38,205 nucleotides of DNA from positions 1-38,205 of the forward strand of contig JAPXLT010000008.1 of the NCBI GenBank assembly GCA_033809415.1, given 5' to 3'. Below, piece after piece: positions 1 to 7,709 of this stretch. The position numbers and the translations under genes were made by a program. Numbering within the stretch: position 1 is the first letter of the stretch; the number at the start of each line of letters is the position of its first letter. The notes below the pieces were generated by a model. It was given only the letters and a program-made list of their open reading frames with translations. It was not told the origin of the DNA and did no database searches. Origin of the DNA: JAQVUB01 sp033809415. Lineage in GTDB: Bacteria > Verrucomicrobiota > Lentisphaeria > Oligosphaerales > Oligosphaeraceae.

Positions 1-1
1 A

Positions 2-1018
2 GCCAAGTTGGTAACGAGTTTGGGTATGGTATTAATTCCACAAATGCAGATTCAGTGCAAAAAGTGCGGTCATAAAAAATATATTGTCAGGTCTCTGTTG
101 GATCTGCTTCCTTATGCGCGTGTATCTGAGTTAACTGAACATCAATTGGCTCTTTGTGGTTCCCTGACTTCTTTCCGTGTCAGTGAGGTTTTTGCCCGTA
201 TTTTTGGCGCCTCTTTTCGTCGTTCAACCATCTGGCGTTGCGTACAGAAAGTGGGGCAAAAGTTATCCTTTGCCATTTCACCTGAAGAACTTGGGGAAGC
301 GCAGGCTGATGGCACCGGCATTCCGATCAAGAGTATACCGAAGCGAGGCAAGGAGCTTAAGGTGCTCATTCAGAAAAACACAGCTAAGACGGCCAAGAAG
401 ACAGGCAGCCGTTGGCGTTTGGCTGGCCTTGACCTTGGCAGCTTTAACGGTTCCTGGGAAAAACTGATGCATCCAAGCCTGGAGGCCATCCGCACGTTCA
501 AATCTTTTCTTCTGACCACTGATGGAGATGATTCGATTCGCAAAGGGTTGGGCAATCTTACGATCCTGTTTCAGCGCTGCCTGTGGCATATTCCGCACCA
601 ATTGAAACATTGCCTTTGGGCGGACGGGATTGCCAGAACCAGTGGACTCTGGAAGACCATCATGGGAAAAGCATATCACCTCGTTGCTTTGCGTTCGCAC
701 TTGGAAGAAGATGAAATTGATGCTTTTGTTCTGACCAAGAAAAAGGATTTGAACGACCTGCTGGATTATTGCCGAGCACGTGGATGCCTGAAATCAGTGT
801 CTTACTTGGAAAATGCCGCGCCAGATTTTTTTACAGCATTACAGAACCGCCTGCATGGAAAAGCCACCAGTCAGGTTGAAAGAGTGATGCGCACCGTCAA
901 TTTACGCATCAATTTTGGCAAATGGTCAATCAATGGCGCTCTCAATGCAATGAAAATACGGCTGGCATTTTACTACAATGGATACGATCCAAGTCGAAAT
1001 AAACTAAAACCGAAGTGA
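2..1018 (+). CDS. DDE transposase, 5' end cut by window edge
   Basis: The reading frame is open to the left edge, so the true start lies outside the window; the first in-window start codon is a TTG at 8. The protein begins with a zinc-ribbon-like CKKCGHKK, followed by a helix-turn-helix-like stretch. Likely catalytic acidic residues are in ADGTGI (near residue 100), LTTDGDDSI with a downstream C..H (RCLWHIPHQL), and the glutamate of SQVERVMRTVN near the C-terminus, which is the usual order of mutator-like/ISLre2- or ISH6-like DDE transposases. It would catalyse cut-and-paste or copy transposition of its own element. I cannot see matching terminal inverted repeats. The IS family name is uncertain; transposase identity is likely. 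Confidence 0.72.
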   Translation, partial: AKLVTSLGMVLIPQMQIQCKKCGHKKYIVRSLLDLLPYARVSELTEHQLALCGSLTSFRVSEVFARIFGASFRRSTIWRCVQKVGQKLSFAISPEELGEAQADGTGIPIKSIPKRGKELKVLIQKNTAKTAKKTGSRWRLAGLDLGSFNGSWEKLMHPSLEAIRTFKSFLLTTDGDDSIRKGLGNLTILFQRCLWHIPHQLKHCLWADGIARTSGLWKTIMGKAYHLVALRSHLEEDEIDAFVLTKKKDLNDLLDYCRARGCLKSVSYLENAAPDFFTALQNRLHGKATSQVERVMRTVNLRINFGKWSINGALNAMKIRLAFYYNGYDPSRNKLKPK

Positions 1019-1042
1019 TTTGGCAACAAAAAGGGTTCTTGA

Positions 1043-1465
1043 AAAAAAAAGGAACTTTCCTCGCTTCTGGAATGTGCCCTGAAACAGGCAAACTCCGCCA
1101 AGATTCGAAAACGCATTGAGCAAGACCAATTTTTCCTGGATGTCTTCTGGAGGAAACCTGCGGAAAAACTCAAAAAACAACTTGCAGAAACCAAAGAGCT
1201 TCAGCCGGAATTTTCTTCCGGCAAGGTTGTGATCGACGGAAAAACTTGCCTGAATCATGGCAGTATCCAGTTTCCAGTAGATCATTGTTGGGCATGCCAA
1301 TACATAGCGACTGGATACAAAAAATGTTTTGCTTTCATTGTTCGTAAAACGTTGAATATCAATAGGATACATTATTTCATGTATGAGAATTGTGTTTACA
1401 GAAAAGGCAAAAAAAGGTCGTCCAGAATGCAAAAAACTTTCCAATTGGAAAGTTTTCGTATTTGA
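1043..1465 (+). pseudogene. Decayed coding remnant after the transposase
   Basis: A frame open from the stop at 1040 to 1465 reads like protein in its first 65 codons (charged, helical, with FLDVFWRKPAEKLKKQL and VVIDGKTC) but has no ATG or GTG start before 1229. The last third, which runs into the palindrome at 1433, looks non-coding. The best reading is a truncated gene fragment left by transposon insertion. I do not recognise the family. The rest of 1019-1431 holds nothing else I can support. Confidence 0.25.
1433..1456. promoter_or_regulatory. 24-bp perfect palindrome, likely operator
   Basis: A perfect palindrome centred on CCAATTGG with arms AAAACTTTCCAA lies 5 bp upstream of a TTGACA box and about 90 bp before the start of the downstream DNA-binding-type protein. 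The half-site TTCCAAT recurs at 1488-1494, overlapping the presumed -10 region. This layout suits a dimeric repressor or activator site, possibly for autoregulation by the downstream protein (inference). Confidence 0.5.
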
Positions 1466-1491
1466 CAAATAGGATTTTTCGGCCATATTCC
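1462..1491 (+). promoter_or_regulatory. Putative sigma70-type promoter
   Basis: TTGACA at 1462-1467 is a consensus -35 box. The best -10 at 17-18 bp spacing is weak (TATTCC at 1486-1491). The weak -10 next to a perfect palindrome suggests a regulated promoter for the gene at 1544. Confidence 0.35.
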
Positions 1492-1543
1492 AATAGTGTT
1501 CCATTTCGATAGTTAAGGTTATCACCTAGGATTGGAGAACATT

Positions 1544-2245
1544 ATGGAAAAGAAAGGCACACCAGATCCCAAAATGAAAAACCCAAAAAGCAATGCAAAT
1601 GATCAGACATTAACTACCACCAATACTGAAGTTCTTACTAAAGAACAATTGGAACAACAGCTGCGAGTCGCTGAGGAAAAGATCGAAAATGCAATCAAGG
1701 CTTTCTGGATAGCTGCGGATGCATTGAAGAAAATTCGGGATCAAAAATTGTTCGAAAGTGAATATAAAGATTTTCCCGAATATTTGGCTGCCCGATGGGG
1801 TTATTCTGAGTCATATGTGTCACGCTTGATTACAGCTGGATATACACGACAAAACTTATTAACTGATTCTGAAATAAAAGAGAAACAAAATCTATTGCCA
1901 ATTGCCTATTCTTTTTATTATGCATTGTCGGAAGTCGACCCCGCTAAACAATTGGAAATCTTGAAGTCGCTTTTGGCAGCATTAGGAGAAGATGAAAAAT
2001 TGACTGTTAAAAAACTGATGGAAGTACTTTCTTCTCCAGAAGATAAAGAAAAAAATAAGAACCTGAGATTGAGTACGGCAATTTCTACAATTAAATCACT
2101 GGCTAGCGAATTTGATCCTGATAAGTTTTTCAAAAAGGGCAATAAAAATGAATCCGTAGAAAAAGCTAAGAAAAAATTCATCGATGCCCTGCGCATAATT
2201 TTGGAAAAAATGGAAGCGGATATCAAGGATACCAAAGCAAAATAA
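1544..2245 (+). CDS. Putative helical DNA-binding/replication-type protein (copy 1)
   Basis: A 233-residue, lysine-rich, almost entirely helical protein. The central block AADALKKIRDQKLFESEYKDF...YLAARWGYSESYVSRL (about residues 58-95) is the recurring motif of plasmid and phage proteins in which a 'KIRDxxLY' helix is followed by an HTH-like 'RWGxSRSYxxRLI'. It probably binds DNA. The start at ATG 1544 is preferred over the TTG at 1532 because GGAG at 1534-1537 is correctly spaced. The protein at 16485-17198 has the same layout (helix, HTH-like block, PTFYIALSEI versus YSFYYALSEV, basic tail), so the island carries two diverged copies. It sits alone between an operator-like palindrome and a strong hairpin. 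Exact role unknown. Confidence 0.6.
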   Translation: MEKKGTPDPKMKNPKSNANDQTLTTTNTEVLTKEQLEQQLRVAEEKIENAIKAFWIAADALKKIRDQKLFESEYKDFPEYLAARWGYSESYVSRLITAGYTRQNLLTDSEIKEKQNLLPIAYSFYYALSEVDPAKQLEILKSLLAALGEDEKLTVKKLMEVLSSPEDKEKNKNLRLSTAISTIKSLASEFDPDKFFKKGNKNESVEKAKKKFIDALRIILEKMEADIKDTKAK

Positions 2246-2328
2246 TCTTTTTGAGAAGAAGGTTCTGAATAAATAGTTCTTTGTTATTGATTCATGACCT
2301 GTTCATGGTCTTTATAAACAAGAGTACC

Positions 2329-2367
2329 CAGAAGTCCATACTGTGCTATCCGCAGTATGGACTTCTG
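2329..2367 (+). terminator. 15-bp perfect stem-loop after copy 1
   Basis: The arms CAGAAGTCCATACTG (2329-2343) and CAGTATGGACTTCTG (2353-2367) pair perfectly around a 9-nt loop. It is followed by TATTTAATC rather than a clean T-run, so it may be a terminator, an RNA-stabilising hairpin or a protein site. Bases 2368-2640 up to the methyltransferase contain no convincing gene. Confidence 0.5.
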
Positions 2368-2652
2368 TATTTAATCATGTCATTTGCTGTCAATTCTGTG
2401 GGTATCCGGAAAACAAATTCCCATCAAAACGGAATGCCTCAAATTGAATTTTGGCTTCGATCACCAAATTGCTGCAAAAAGTTCCGATGCAAGGTGAAAA
2501 ACTGGGATAAGGGGTTACATTTACCGGAGGATTGTCGTTGTCCATAGGAATTGCGATTATGCAGCCCAAAGCGAAAAGTTGTTTTGACACGATAAACATC
2601 CAGGCAATTGCAGTGAAGACCGGATGATGATAAAAAAATAGCAGGGAAGAAT

Positions 2653-3885
2653 ATGGCAAACAAGAATCTTACCAGCGCTAAGAGGGCCAAAAACGACGAG
2701 TTTTATACCCAATATGGCGATATTCAGAAAGAGATCGAAGCATATTTGGAATTCAATCCCGATGTTTTTCGTGGCAAGGTGGTTTATTGCAACTGTGACG
2801 ATCCATATGAGAGCAATTTCTTCCGATATTTCACGCTCAATTTCAATAAACTCGGCTTGAAACAGCTTATCACAACCAGCTTCAAACCCTCACCTATTGC
2901 CAATACTCAACTGGAATTGTTTGACTTTGGCGATGATAATAACGAAAAGCCCAAAGGCCGTCCAAAGGTAACTGCCAATAAATTTATTATCAATCAAGTG
3001 CATGACATCGACGATGACGGCGAGTTTAACCTGAAAGATATTGCCATGCAGTTGAAGGCTAACAAGCAGAACGAATGGATGCCGTTGAAAGATGATGGCG
3101 ATTTTCGTAGCAATGAGTGTATCGCATTATTGAAACAAGCGGATATCGTGGTAACAAACCCGCCGTTTAGCTTATTCCGTGAGTATGTGAAACAACTTTT
3201 TTATTTCAATAAGCTGTTCGTCATTATCGGCAGTATGAACGCAATTACCTATAAAGAGATATTTCCAAATATTATGAAAAACAAGATGTGGCTTGGTGCA
3301 ACTGGGAACGGAAGCGATATGGTTTTTGCTGTACCAAATGGAGCAGAGATTGCAGATAGCGATAGAAAAAAAGCGGCTCGCCTTGGTTATGTAGGCAATT
3401 ATACCAGGCTAGGAAATTCATGTTGGTTTAGCTGCCTTGATCACGGAAGACGTCACCAACCGCTTCCGCTGATGACCATGGAAGAAAATTTGAAGTATAG
3501 CAAGCACAAGGAAATCAAGGGAAAAAAGGCATACGACCAATACGATAATTACAAGGCCATAGAAGTGCCGTTTACTGATGCTATCCCAAGCGATTATGAT
3601 GGCGTAATGGGTGTCCCAATTAGTTTTTTGGATAAATATTGTCCTGATCAGTTTGAGATTATTGGTCTTACAAAAACGTGGTTCGGCGCAGCAACGAAGA
3701 CTTATCCGCCGCAGATTCAAGTCAACTCTAATGGGATGAAAAGTGAGGTAACAAAACTCAACGATGGGGCTACATTGAGATTAAGTTCACCGCCAATTGA
3801 TCAAACTCACTACATTGTCGATGGGCGATACTACATTCAACTCTATGCGCGAGTACTTATCCAACACAAGAAGGCTAAAAAGTGA
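2653..3885 (+). CDS. EcoRI-family adenine-specific DNA methyltransferase
   Basis: A 410-residue protein resembling the EcoRI-type N6-adenine methyltransferase family. It starts with the conserved SAKRAKNDEFYTQYGDIQKE block, followed by VVYCNCDDPYES (about residues 43-54, taking the place of the SAM-binding region) and the catalytic VTNPPFSLF with N169-P-P-F172. Adenine methylation in a fixed site is the expected reaction, using S-adenosylmethionine in the cytoplasm. ATG 2653 follows a GGAAG ribosome site. Its stop overlaps the GTG start of the DUF262-HNH gene by 4 bases, implying translational coupling, so it is best read as the modification half of a restriction or defence pair. No gene resembling the classical EcoRI nuclease is seen. 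Confidence 0.85.
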   Translation: MANKNLTSAKRAKNDEFYTQYGDIQKEIEAYLEFNPDVFRGKVVYCNCDDPYESNFFRYFTLNFNKLGLKQLITTSFKPSPIANTQLELFDFGDDNNEKPKGRPKVTANKFIINQVHDIDDDGEFNLKDIAMQLKANKQNEWMPLKDDGDFRSNECIALLKQADIVVTNPPFSLFREYVKQLFYFNKLFVIIGSMNAITYKEIFPNIMKNKMWLGATGNGSDMVFAVPNGAEIADSDRKKAARLGYVGNYTRLGNSCWFSCLDHGRRHQPLPLMTMEENLKYSKHKEIKGKKAYDQYDNYKAIEVPFTDAIPSDYDGVMGVPISFLDKYCPDQFEIIGLTKTWFGAATKTYPPQIQVNSNGMKSEVTKLNDGATLRLSSPPIDQTHYIVDGRYYIQLYARVLIQHKKAKK

Positions 3886-5051
3886 AAACAACCTTAATCA
3901 CTGACATTACAATTAAAGATGTATGCGATGGGTTTGTCTACAACGAGCTAGAGGGAAAAGGTCTCTTTGGACTCTCTGGCAAGCTCACCATTCAGCCGGA
4001 GTATCAACGCAATTATATATATGCTTTGGATGGTGGCAAAAAAGAGATTGCCGTTATCGACTCTATTCTCAAGGGTTACCCTATTGGCTTGATTTACTTT
4101 AACAAAGTTTCAGACGATAAACTGGAGGTATTGGATGGGCAACAACGTATTACCAGTTTCGGACGTTTTGTAAAAGATAAGTTTGCCATTAAAGACGCAA
4201 ATGGTTTGGAGCAGTATTTCAGTGGGATGGCACAAGACAAAAAGGCTCTGATATTGGACACAAAACTGCTCATTTATGAATGTGAAGGCGCGGAAAGTGA
4301 AATCAAAGAGTGGTTTAAGACAATCAACATCGCTGGGATACCGCTGAATGCTCAGGAATTGCTCAATGCAATCTATTCTGGATCATTTGTGACACTTGGC
4401 AAAGAAGAGTTCAGTAATAGCCAAAACGCAAATATTCAGAAATGGAGCGCATACGTAAAAGGCAGCGCCAACCGTCAGGAATTCTTGGAATGTGCGCTTG
4501 ATTGGGTAAGCAAGGGAGATATTGATGGTTACATGAGTCGTCATCGCAAAGATACGAATATAAATGAACTCAAAAAATACTTTAACAGCGTGATTGATTG
4601 GGTGTCCAGTGTATTTACAGATGTTGAGAGCGAGATGCGTGGGCTTGAGTGGGGGCGATTGTATGAAGAGTATCATAACACGTCCTACGATCCTGCCAAG
4701 GTTTCTGCAGCCGTACACACGCTCTTCGGTGATCCGTATGTCAAGAACAGGAGAGGAGTTTTCGAGTACATTCTTGGAGGATCAACGGATACAAAACTGC
4801 TGGAAGTCCGTGTGTTTGACGAAGCCACAAAGAAAATGGTGTATGCTTCTCAAACCAAGGCAGCGCACGCCAAAGAAGAATCAAATTGTCCTCTCTGTGC
4901 TCATGGACACGATGCCAACAAAACCAAAATCTGGAAAATCGCAGAGATGGATGCAGATCATGTAACTGCCTGGAGCAATGGCGGTGGTACAAATATCAAG
5001 AATTGCCAGATGCTATGCAAGACTCATAATCGCGCAAAGGGAAATCGTTGA
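3882..5051 (+). CDS. DUF262 (GmrS-like) plus HNH nuclease protein
   Basis: A 389-residue protein beginning with GTG inside the stop of the methyltransferase gene. The N-terminal half is a DUF262/ParB-fold domain with the diagnostic LDGQQRITSF (about residues 83-92) and PEYQRNYIY. The C-terminus is an HNH nuclease: CPLC at 336-339, DADH with D359-H360, then N...LCKTHNRAKG at the end, giving zinc-binding cysteines and the His-Asn-His core. DUF262-HNH proteins include the GmrSD family of modification-dependent nucleases. Next to a methyltransferase it may instead be the restriction effector, sensing unmodified DNA. The nucleotide-hydrolysis role of the DUF262 part is known for the family, not shown here. 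Confidence 0.8.
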   Translation: MKTTLITDITIKDVCDGFVYNELEGKGLFGLSGKLTIQPEYQRNYIYALDGGKKEIAVIDSILKGYPIGLIYFNKVSDDKLEVLDGQQRITSFGRFVKDKFAIKDANGLEQYFSGMAQDKKALILDTKLLIYECEGAESEIKEWFKTINIAGIPLNAQELLNAIYSGSFVTLGKEEFSNSQNANIQKWSAYVKGSANRQEFLECALDWVSKGDIDGYMSRHRKDTNINELKKYFNSVIDWVSSVFTDVESEMRGLEWGRLYEEYHNTSYDPAKVSAAVHTLFGDPYVKNRRGVFEYILGGSTDTKLLEVRVFDEATKKMVYASQTKAAHAKEESNCPLCAHGHDANKTKIWKIAEMDADHVTAWSNGGGTNIKNCQMLCKTHNRAKGNR

Positions 5052-5066
5052 GGGATTTTTTTTGCT

Positions 5067-5243
5067 GTGAACGACGCATTTCAGAGTATTTTGTTTATTC
5101 TCGTGCTTTACGGTTGGCTGCCCTTGGGTATCATTGCGATTCAGCGTGTGCTTGGGAGGAAGCGTCATGCAGCGCTGTTCTCCATACTATCGGTTCTCTG
5201 GTTTCTGTTCTACATCCTTGTCCACACCGTTTCAAAGCCCTGA
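5067..5243 (+). CDS. Small two-span membrane protein
   Basis: A 58-codon frame from GTG 5067 encodes two hydrophobic segments, about residues 6-27 (ILFILVLYGWLPLGIIAI) and 37-54 (LFSILSVLWFLFYILVH), joined by a basic loop RVLGRKRHA, so it should be an inner-membrane hairpin. It begins 15 bp after the HNH stop, with GAGGG about 12 bp upstream as a weak ribosome site. Its TGA overlaps the ATG of the protease-like gene (TGATG), the classic arrangement for translational coupling. No family recognised. Partner of the protease is the natural inference, as FtsH-type M41 proteases work at membranes. Confidence 0.55.
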   Translation: MNDAFQSILFILVLYGWLPLGIIAIQRVLGRKRHAALFSILSVLWFLFYILVHTVSKP

Positions 5244-5915
5244 TGTGTAACGCTAACCTTACGACCATTCCCCATCATGAATGCCGGCCATCTGCTCATG
5301 CTCTGGCATTTGGAGCGCTACGCCATCGGCTGCATCATAACCGATGCAGGTGGCCTAACCAAGGCACTTGATGACAAGCCTGGCGAAAAGGAAACACCGC
5401 ACCAACGCATTCTTTACGCCATGTCTGGCATGGTTTTGGCTGGAGATTTTGACCTGCTCAGCGGCCTGCGTCAGAATGCTACGGAGCCAGATTTCTTTGA
5501 TGAGCACAGTGATGCACATTACATCGTAAAGGCATTACCCCATATCGGAGAAAATCCAAAGGTCGTTCTCAGTCTATATCAGGACATCATTCTGCGTTTA
5601 GGCATCAGATTCAGAAAAGCACATAGGCAGGCCACAAAACTGCTCCTGGAACGGCGGGAGATTGCTTTCGATACGATTCACAGCCTGTTCAGCCAATGGG
5701 ACGTTAAGTATGGGCTTGTCAGCCGGCCAAAATCTGATATAGTATGTCGGATAATCGCCAGAGCTTTTCATTGGCCCATGCCACGAGGGAAGTTCATCGG
5801 ATGGGATTTTAAGACTATGCCGAGTGAATACATTGTACCAGCGCGCATAAGTCTCATGCAGCTGGCTGAGAGGATTAAAGGCCAAATGAGTAATGGTGTG
5901 AAGATGCAAAGATGA
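5243..5915 (+). pseudogene. M41-like zinc metalloprotease, frameshifted in HEAGH
   Basis: Starting from ATG 5243 (overlapping the upstream stop) the frame reads MCNANLTTIPHHE and then breaks; one base later (T at 5282) the other frame continues AGHLLMLWHLERYAIGC to the TGA at 5913-5915. Removing that single T restores HHEAGHLLMLWHL, the zinc-binding HEXXH helix of peptidase family M41, and a frame of exactly 224 codons. Further M41-like traits follow: a small-residue helix (ILYAMSGMVLA) and EHSDAHYI, where Asp would be the third zinc ligand. No AAA+ domain is present, so it resembles the stand-alone M41 domain rather than full FtsH. Either a pseudogene, a sequencing error or a programmed +1 shift; as given, only a start at 5277 lacking the first His and Glu could be made. 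Confidence 0.55.
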
Positions 5916-6002
5916 ATATTAGTTGTGATTAGAAAAAAATAGTATTGGGCATATCTTATGCAATTGGTGTAAACGTAAATTTTCATGAAAAGGGACAGAG
6001 AA

Positions 6003-6359
6003 ATGGAATGTAAAACTTTTTTTTCGGTGTCGCTTGGCCGGGAAGGATTCTCCACAAAGCAGGAGATTGTTCCACTGGAACAGATTAACATAAGAAATGG
6101 TATTGCATATAAGGTCAATTCAGATACCCCGTTTTCGGGGGTTATGGTTGAATATTATGAAAACGGACAGATAAATAGGAAGGAAAACTGTAAAGATGGC
6201 AAGTTGAATGGAGAATGGGTTAAATATTATGAAAACGGACAGATAGAGTCGAAGGGAAACTGTAAAGATGGCAAGTTGGATGGAGAATGGGTTAAATATT
6301 ATGAAAACGGACAGATAGAGTCGAAGGGAAAATACATAGACGGAGAGATGGTAGAATAA
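6003..6359 (+). CDS. MORN-repeat protein (YwqK-like)
   Basis: A 118-residue protein whose C-terminal 70 residues consist of three 24-residue MORN-type units, VKYYENGQIESKGNCKDGKL-DGEW. ATG 6003 is preferred to ATG 5985 because AGGGA at 5991-5995 is ideally placed for it. Proteins of this type are often labelled toxin-antitoxin YwqK antitoxins, but the name is weakly founded; they form beta-hairpin solenoids that mediate binding. The first 45 residues (with an FSGVMVEYYENG entry into the repeats) are unfamiliar. It stands alone, with no toxin candidate beside it. Confidence 0.65.
   Translation: MECKTFFSVSLGREGFSTKQEIVPLEQINIRNGIAYKVNSDTPFSGVMVEYYENGQINRKENCKDGKLNGEWVKYYENGQIESKGNCKDGKLDGEWVKYYENGQIESKGKYIDGEMVE
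6147..6359 (+). repeat. 72-bp coding tandem repeat, three units
   Basis: Units start at 6147, 6219 and 6291. Units 1 and 2 are nearly identical over 72 bp, and unit 3 is identical to unit 2 for its first 43 bases before diverging. Such near-identity at silent positions shows recent duplication and predicts copy-number variation between strains. Confidence 0.8.
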
Positions 6360-6626
6360 CTGACTCAGCAGTAGAACACCTCAAGCTTCAATTGGGGAAG
6401 CCCATGCAATATAATCAAAATCGGTCATTTCATTCTGGCTTTTCGCTTATTGCGCGGTTTCCTCTCTCTTTCCCCATATACACCTTTTTTTGTGCCTGCA
6501 ATGATCCTCGCAGAAATATGTGAAGCAATCGGGCGTGAGATTATTTAGCCTCCCATCACGAGAATTTTATTGTCTAATCTAAAAGCAATATCTGATTCCA
6601 GCTGACAAAAATATTCTATGTATAAT
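6360..6626. other. Gene-free stretch between convergent units
   Basis: No frame here looks coding. A short GCTTC/GAAGC inverted repeat (6385-6401) could end the MORN transcript; otherwise nothing is recognisable. Confidence 0.4.
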
Positions 6627-6666
6627 CCCCATTTGGGAGAGTCGTTTGGGCTTTTCCCAGATGGGG
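6627..6666 (-). terminator. Hairpin ending the radC-side operon
   Basis: CCCCATTTGGGA (6627-6638) pairs with TCCCAGATGGGG (6655-6666) over 12 bp with one G-U pair. It lies just after the stop of the 42-residue membrane protein on the minus strand. The following T content is poor, so it may be a weak or factor-assisted terminator. Confidence 0.45.
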
Positions 6667-6674
6667 TTCGTTGT

Positions 6675-6803
6675 TTAATCCTTGTCGATGATTTTCAGCA
6701 ATCCCAGCACACAGGCTGCGCCTGCAATGAATCCTGCAATTATGGCACCAAGAATGCCGTCTGTTTTCTCCGGTATTTTGATGATTTCAGGTTCTTCTTC
6801 CAT
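6675..6803 (-). CDS. 42-residue single-span membrane protein
   Basis: A 43-codon frame on the minus strand with a perfect AGGAGG ribosome site 5 bases before ATG 6803. The product has an acidic N-terminus (MEEEPEIIKIPEK) and one hydrophobic span, GILGAIIAGFIAGAACVLGL, ending in KIIDKD. The glycine/alanine-rich span resembles holin-like or small anchoring peptides, but no family is recognised. It is the last gene of the minus-strand series and is followed by a hairpin. The strong ribosome site makes expression very likely. Confidence 0.6.
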   Translation of the reverse strand: MEEEPEIIKIPEKTDGILGAIIAGFIAGAACVLGLLKIIDKD

Positions 6804-6827
6804 GCTATCCTCCTTTCTGTTTTGGGT

Positions 6828-6917
6828 TCAGGTTATTCGCAAGTTTTTCCAGAGAAAGAGTCCAGGCAACAGATTGCTTTCCTCCCTGTACTCTTCCGCT
6901 TCGATGATGATTTCCAT
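6828..6917 (-). CDS. 29-residue micro-ORF after radC
   Basis: ATG 6917 is preceded by GGAG with 7-bp spacing and lies 23 bp beyond the radC stop. The product is acidic at first (MEIIIEAEEYREE) with a hydrophobic, basic end (LLPGLFLWKNLRIT). It ends 24 bp before the start of the next micro-gene, so it may act as a leader peptide or coupling ORF. No homolog known to me. Confidence 0.4.
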   Translation of the reverse strand: MEIIIEAEEYREESNLLPGLFLWKNLRIT

Positions 6918-6940
6918 TGTGTCTCTCCAGCCTTTCCGGA

Positions 6941-7663
6941 TCATTTGAAGAATCCGTTTTCCCTCATGCTGCACCAGAAGGGTTTTTCCTCGGAAGGCTT
7001 GCCGATGATGATGTGATCCAAAACATCAATTCCGACAACTTTGCCTGCATTAATCAGCATACTGGTCGATGAGATGTCCTGCGGGCTTGGGTCTGGATCA
7101 CCGCTGGGGTGGTTATGCGCCAAAATGATTCTCGAACAGGATGCTTGTATTGCATATCGAAAAATTTCCCTGGCGTGAATCTGAGTCGAGTCTACAAGTC
7201 CACGAGTCACCATGCAGTCTTTGATCAGCCGGTGTTTTGTGCTCAAGAGAAGAGCATGAAATTCCTCCTGCCGCAGATGGCCAATGACTGCATGCATGTA
7301 TTGAGCGACTGTTTGCGGGTTGGTCATTATTGGTTTATCAGTGGGATCGCCACGCTGAAGACGTCTGGCCAAAGCCAAGGCGCTCTGAATGGCCTCTGCT
7401 CCACATTCTCCGATGCCAGTAAACTTGATCAGATCAGTGTAGGTCAGCGTCGCCAGGTTGGAAATTCCTCCGCAGACAGCAATCACTTCCCGAGCAATTT
7501 GCAGGCTTCTTTCTGTCCCAGCATACCCTTTCAGAAGGAGCGATAGCAACTCCGCATCGGAAAGGTAATCCGGAGAATGTTCAGCCAATCGAAAGCCTGG
7601 AGTTTCATGTTTAGGCATGAGCGGAATCTCTTCTTCACGCCCGGATGTTTTTTCTCTGTTCAA
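6941..7663 (-). CDS. radC: RadC-family JAB/MPN protein
   Basis: A 240-residue protein of normal RadC length. The N-terminal helix-hairpin-helix portion contains TGIGECGAEAIQSALALARR (about residues 83-102). The C-terminal JAB domain carries the metal-binding signature AHNHPSGDPDPSPQD (about 181-195) with a conserved upstream glutamate in EEFHALLL. The TTG start at 7663 is supported by GGAGGA seven bases upstream. RadC proteins are frequent passengers of plasmids, ICEs and phages; their enzymatic role is unsettled despite the old name DNA repair protein. It is followed by two micro-ORFs in the same direction. Confidence 0.9.
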   Translation of the reverse strand: MNREKTSGREEEIPLMPKHETPGFRLAEHSPDYLSDAELLSLLLKGYAGTERSLQIAREVIAVCGGISNLATLTYTDLIKFTGIGECGAEAIQSALALARRLQRGDPTDKPIMTNPQTVAQYMHAVIGHLRQEEFHALLLSTKHRLIKDCMVTRGLVDSTQIHAREIFRYAIQASCSRIILAHNHPSGDPDPSPQDISSTSMLINAGKVVGIDVLDHIIIGKPSEEKPFWCSMRENGFFK

Positions 7664-7709
7664 TGTCAGTTCCTCCGTTTTTTCGTAAAAACCTTTTGAA
7701 GAATCACAA

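Noticed and set aside
2281..2547. 88-codon frame after the first helical gene
   Set aside because: It spans a 15-bp stem hairpin and has no ribosome site; composition is not protein-like.
5048..5371. A 107-codon frame across the small membrane gene
   Set aside because: Its first part is antisense in character to the well-formed two-span protein in another frame; only the short stretch from ATG 5243 to the frameshift at 5282 is considered coding.
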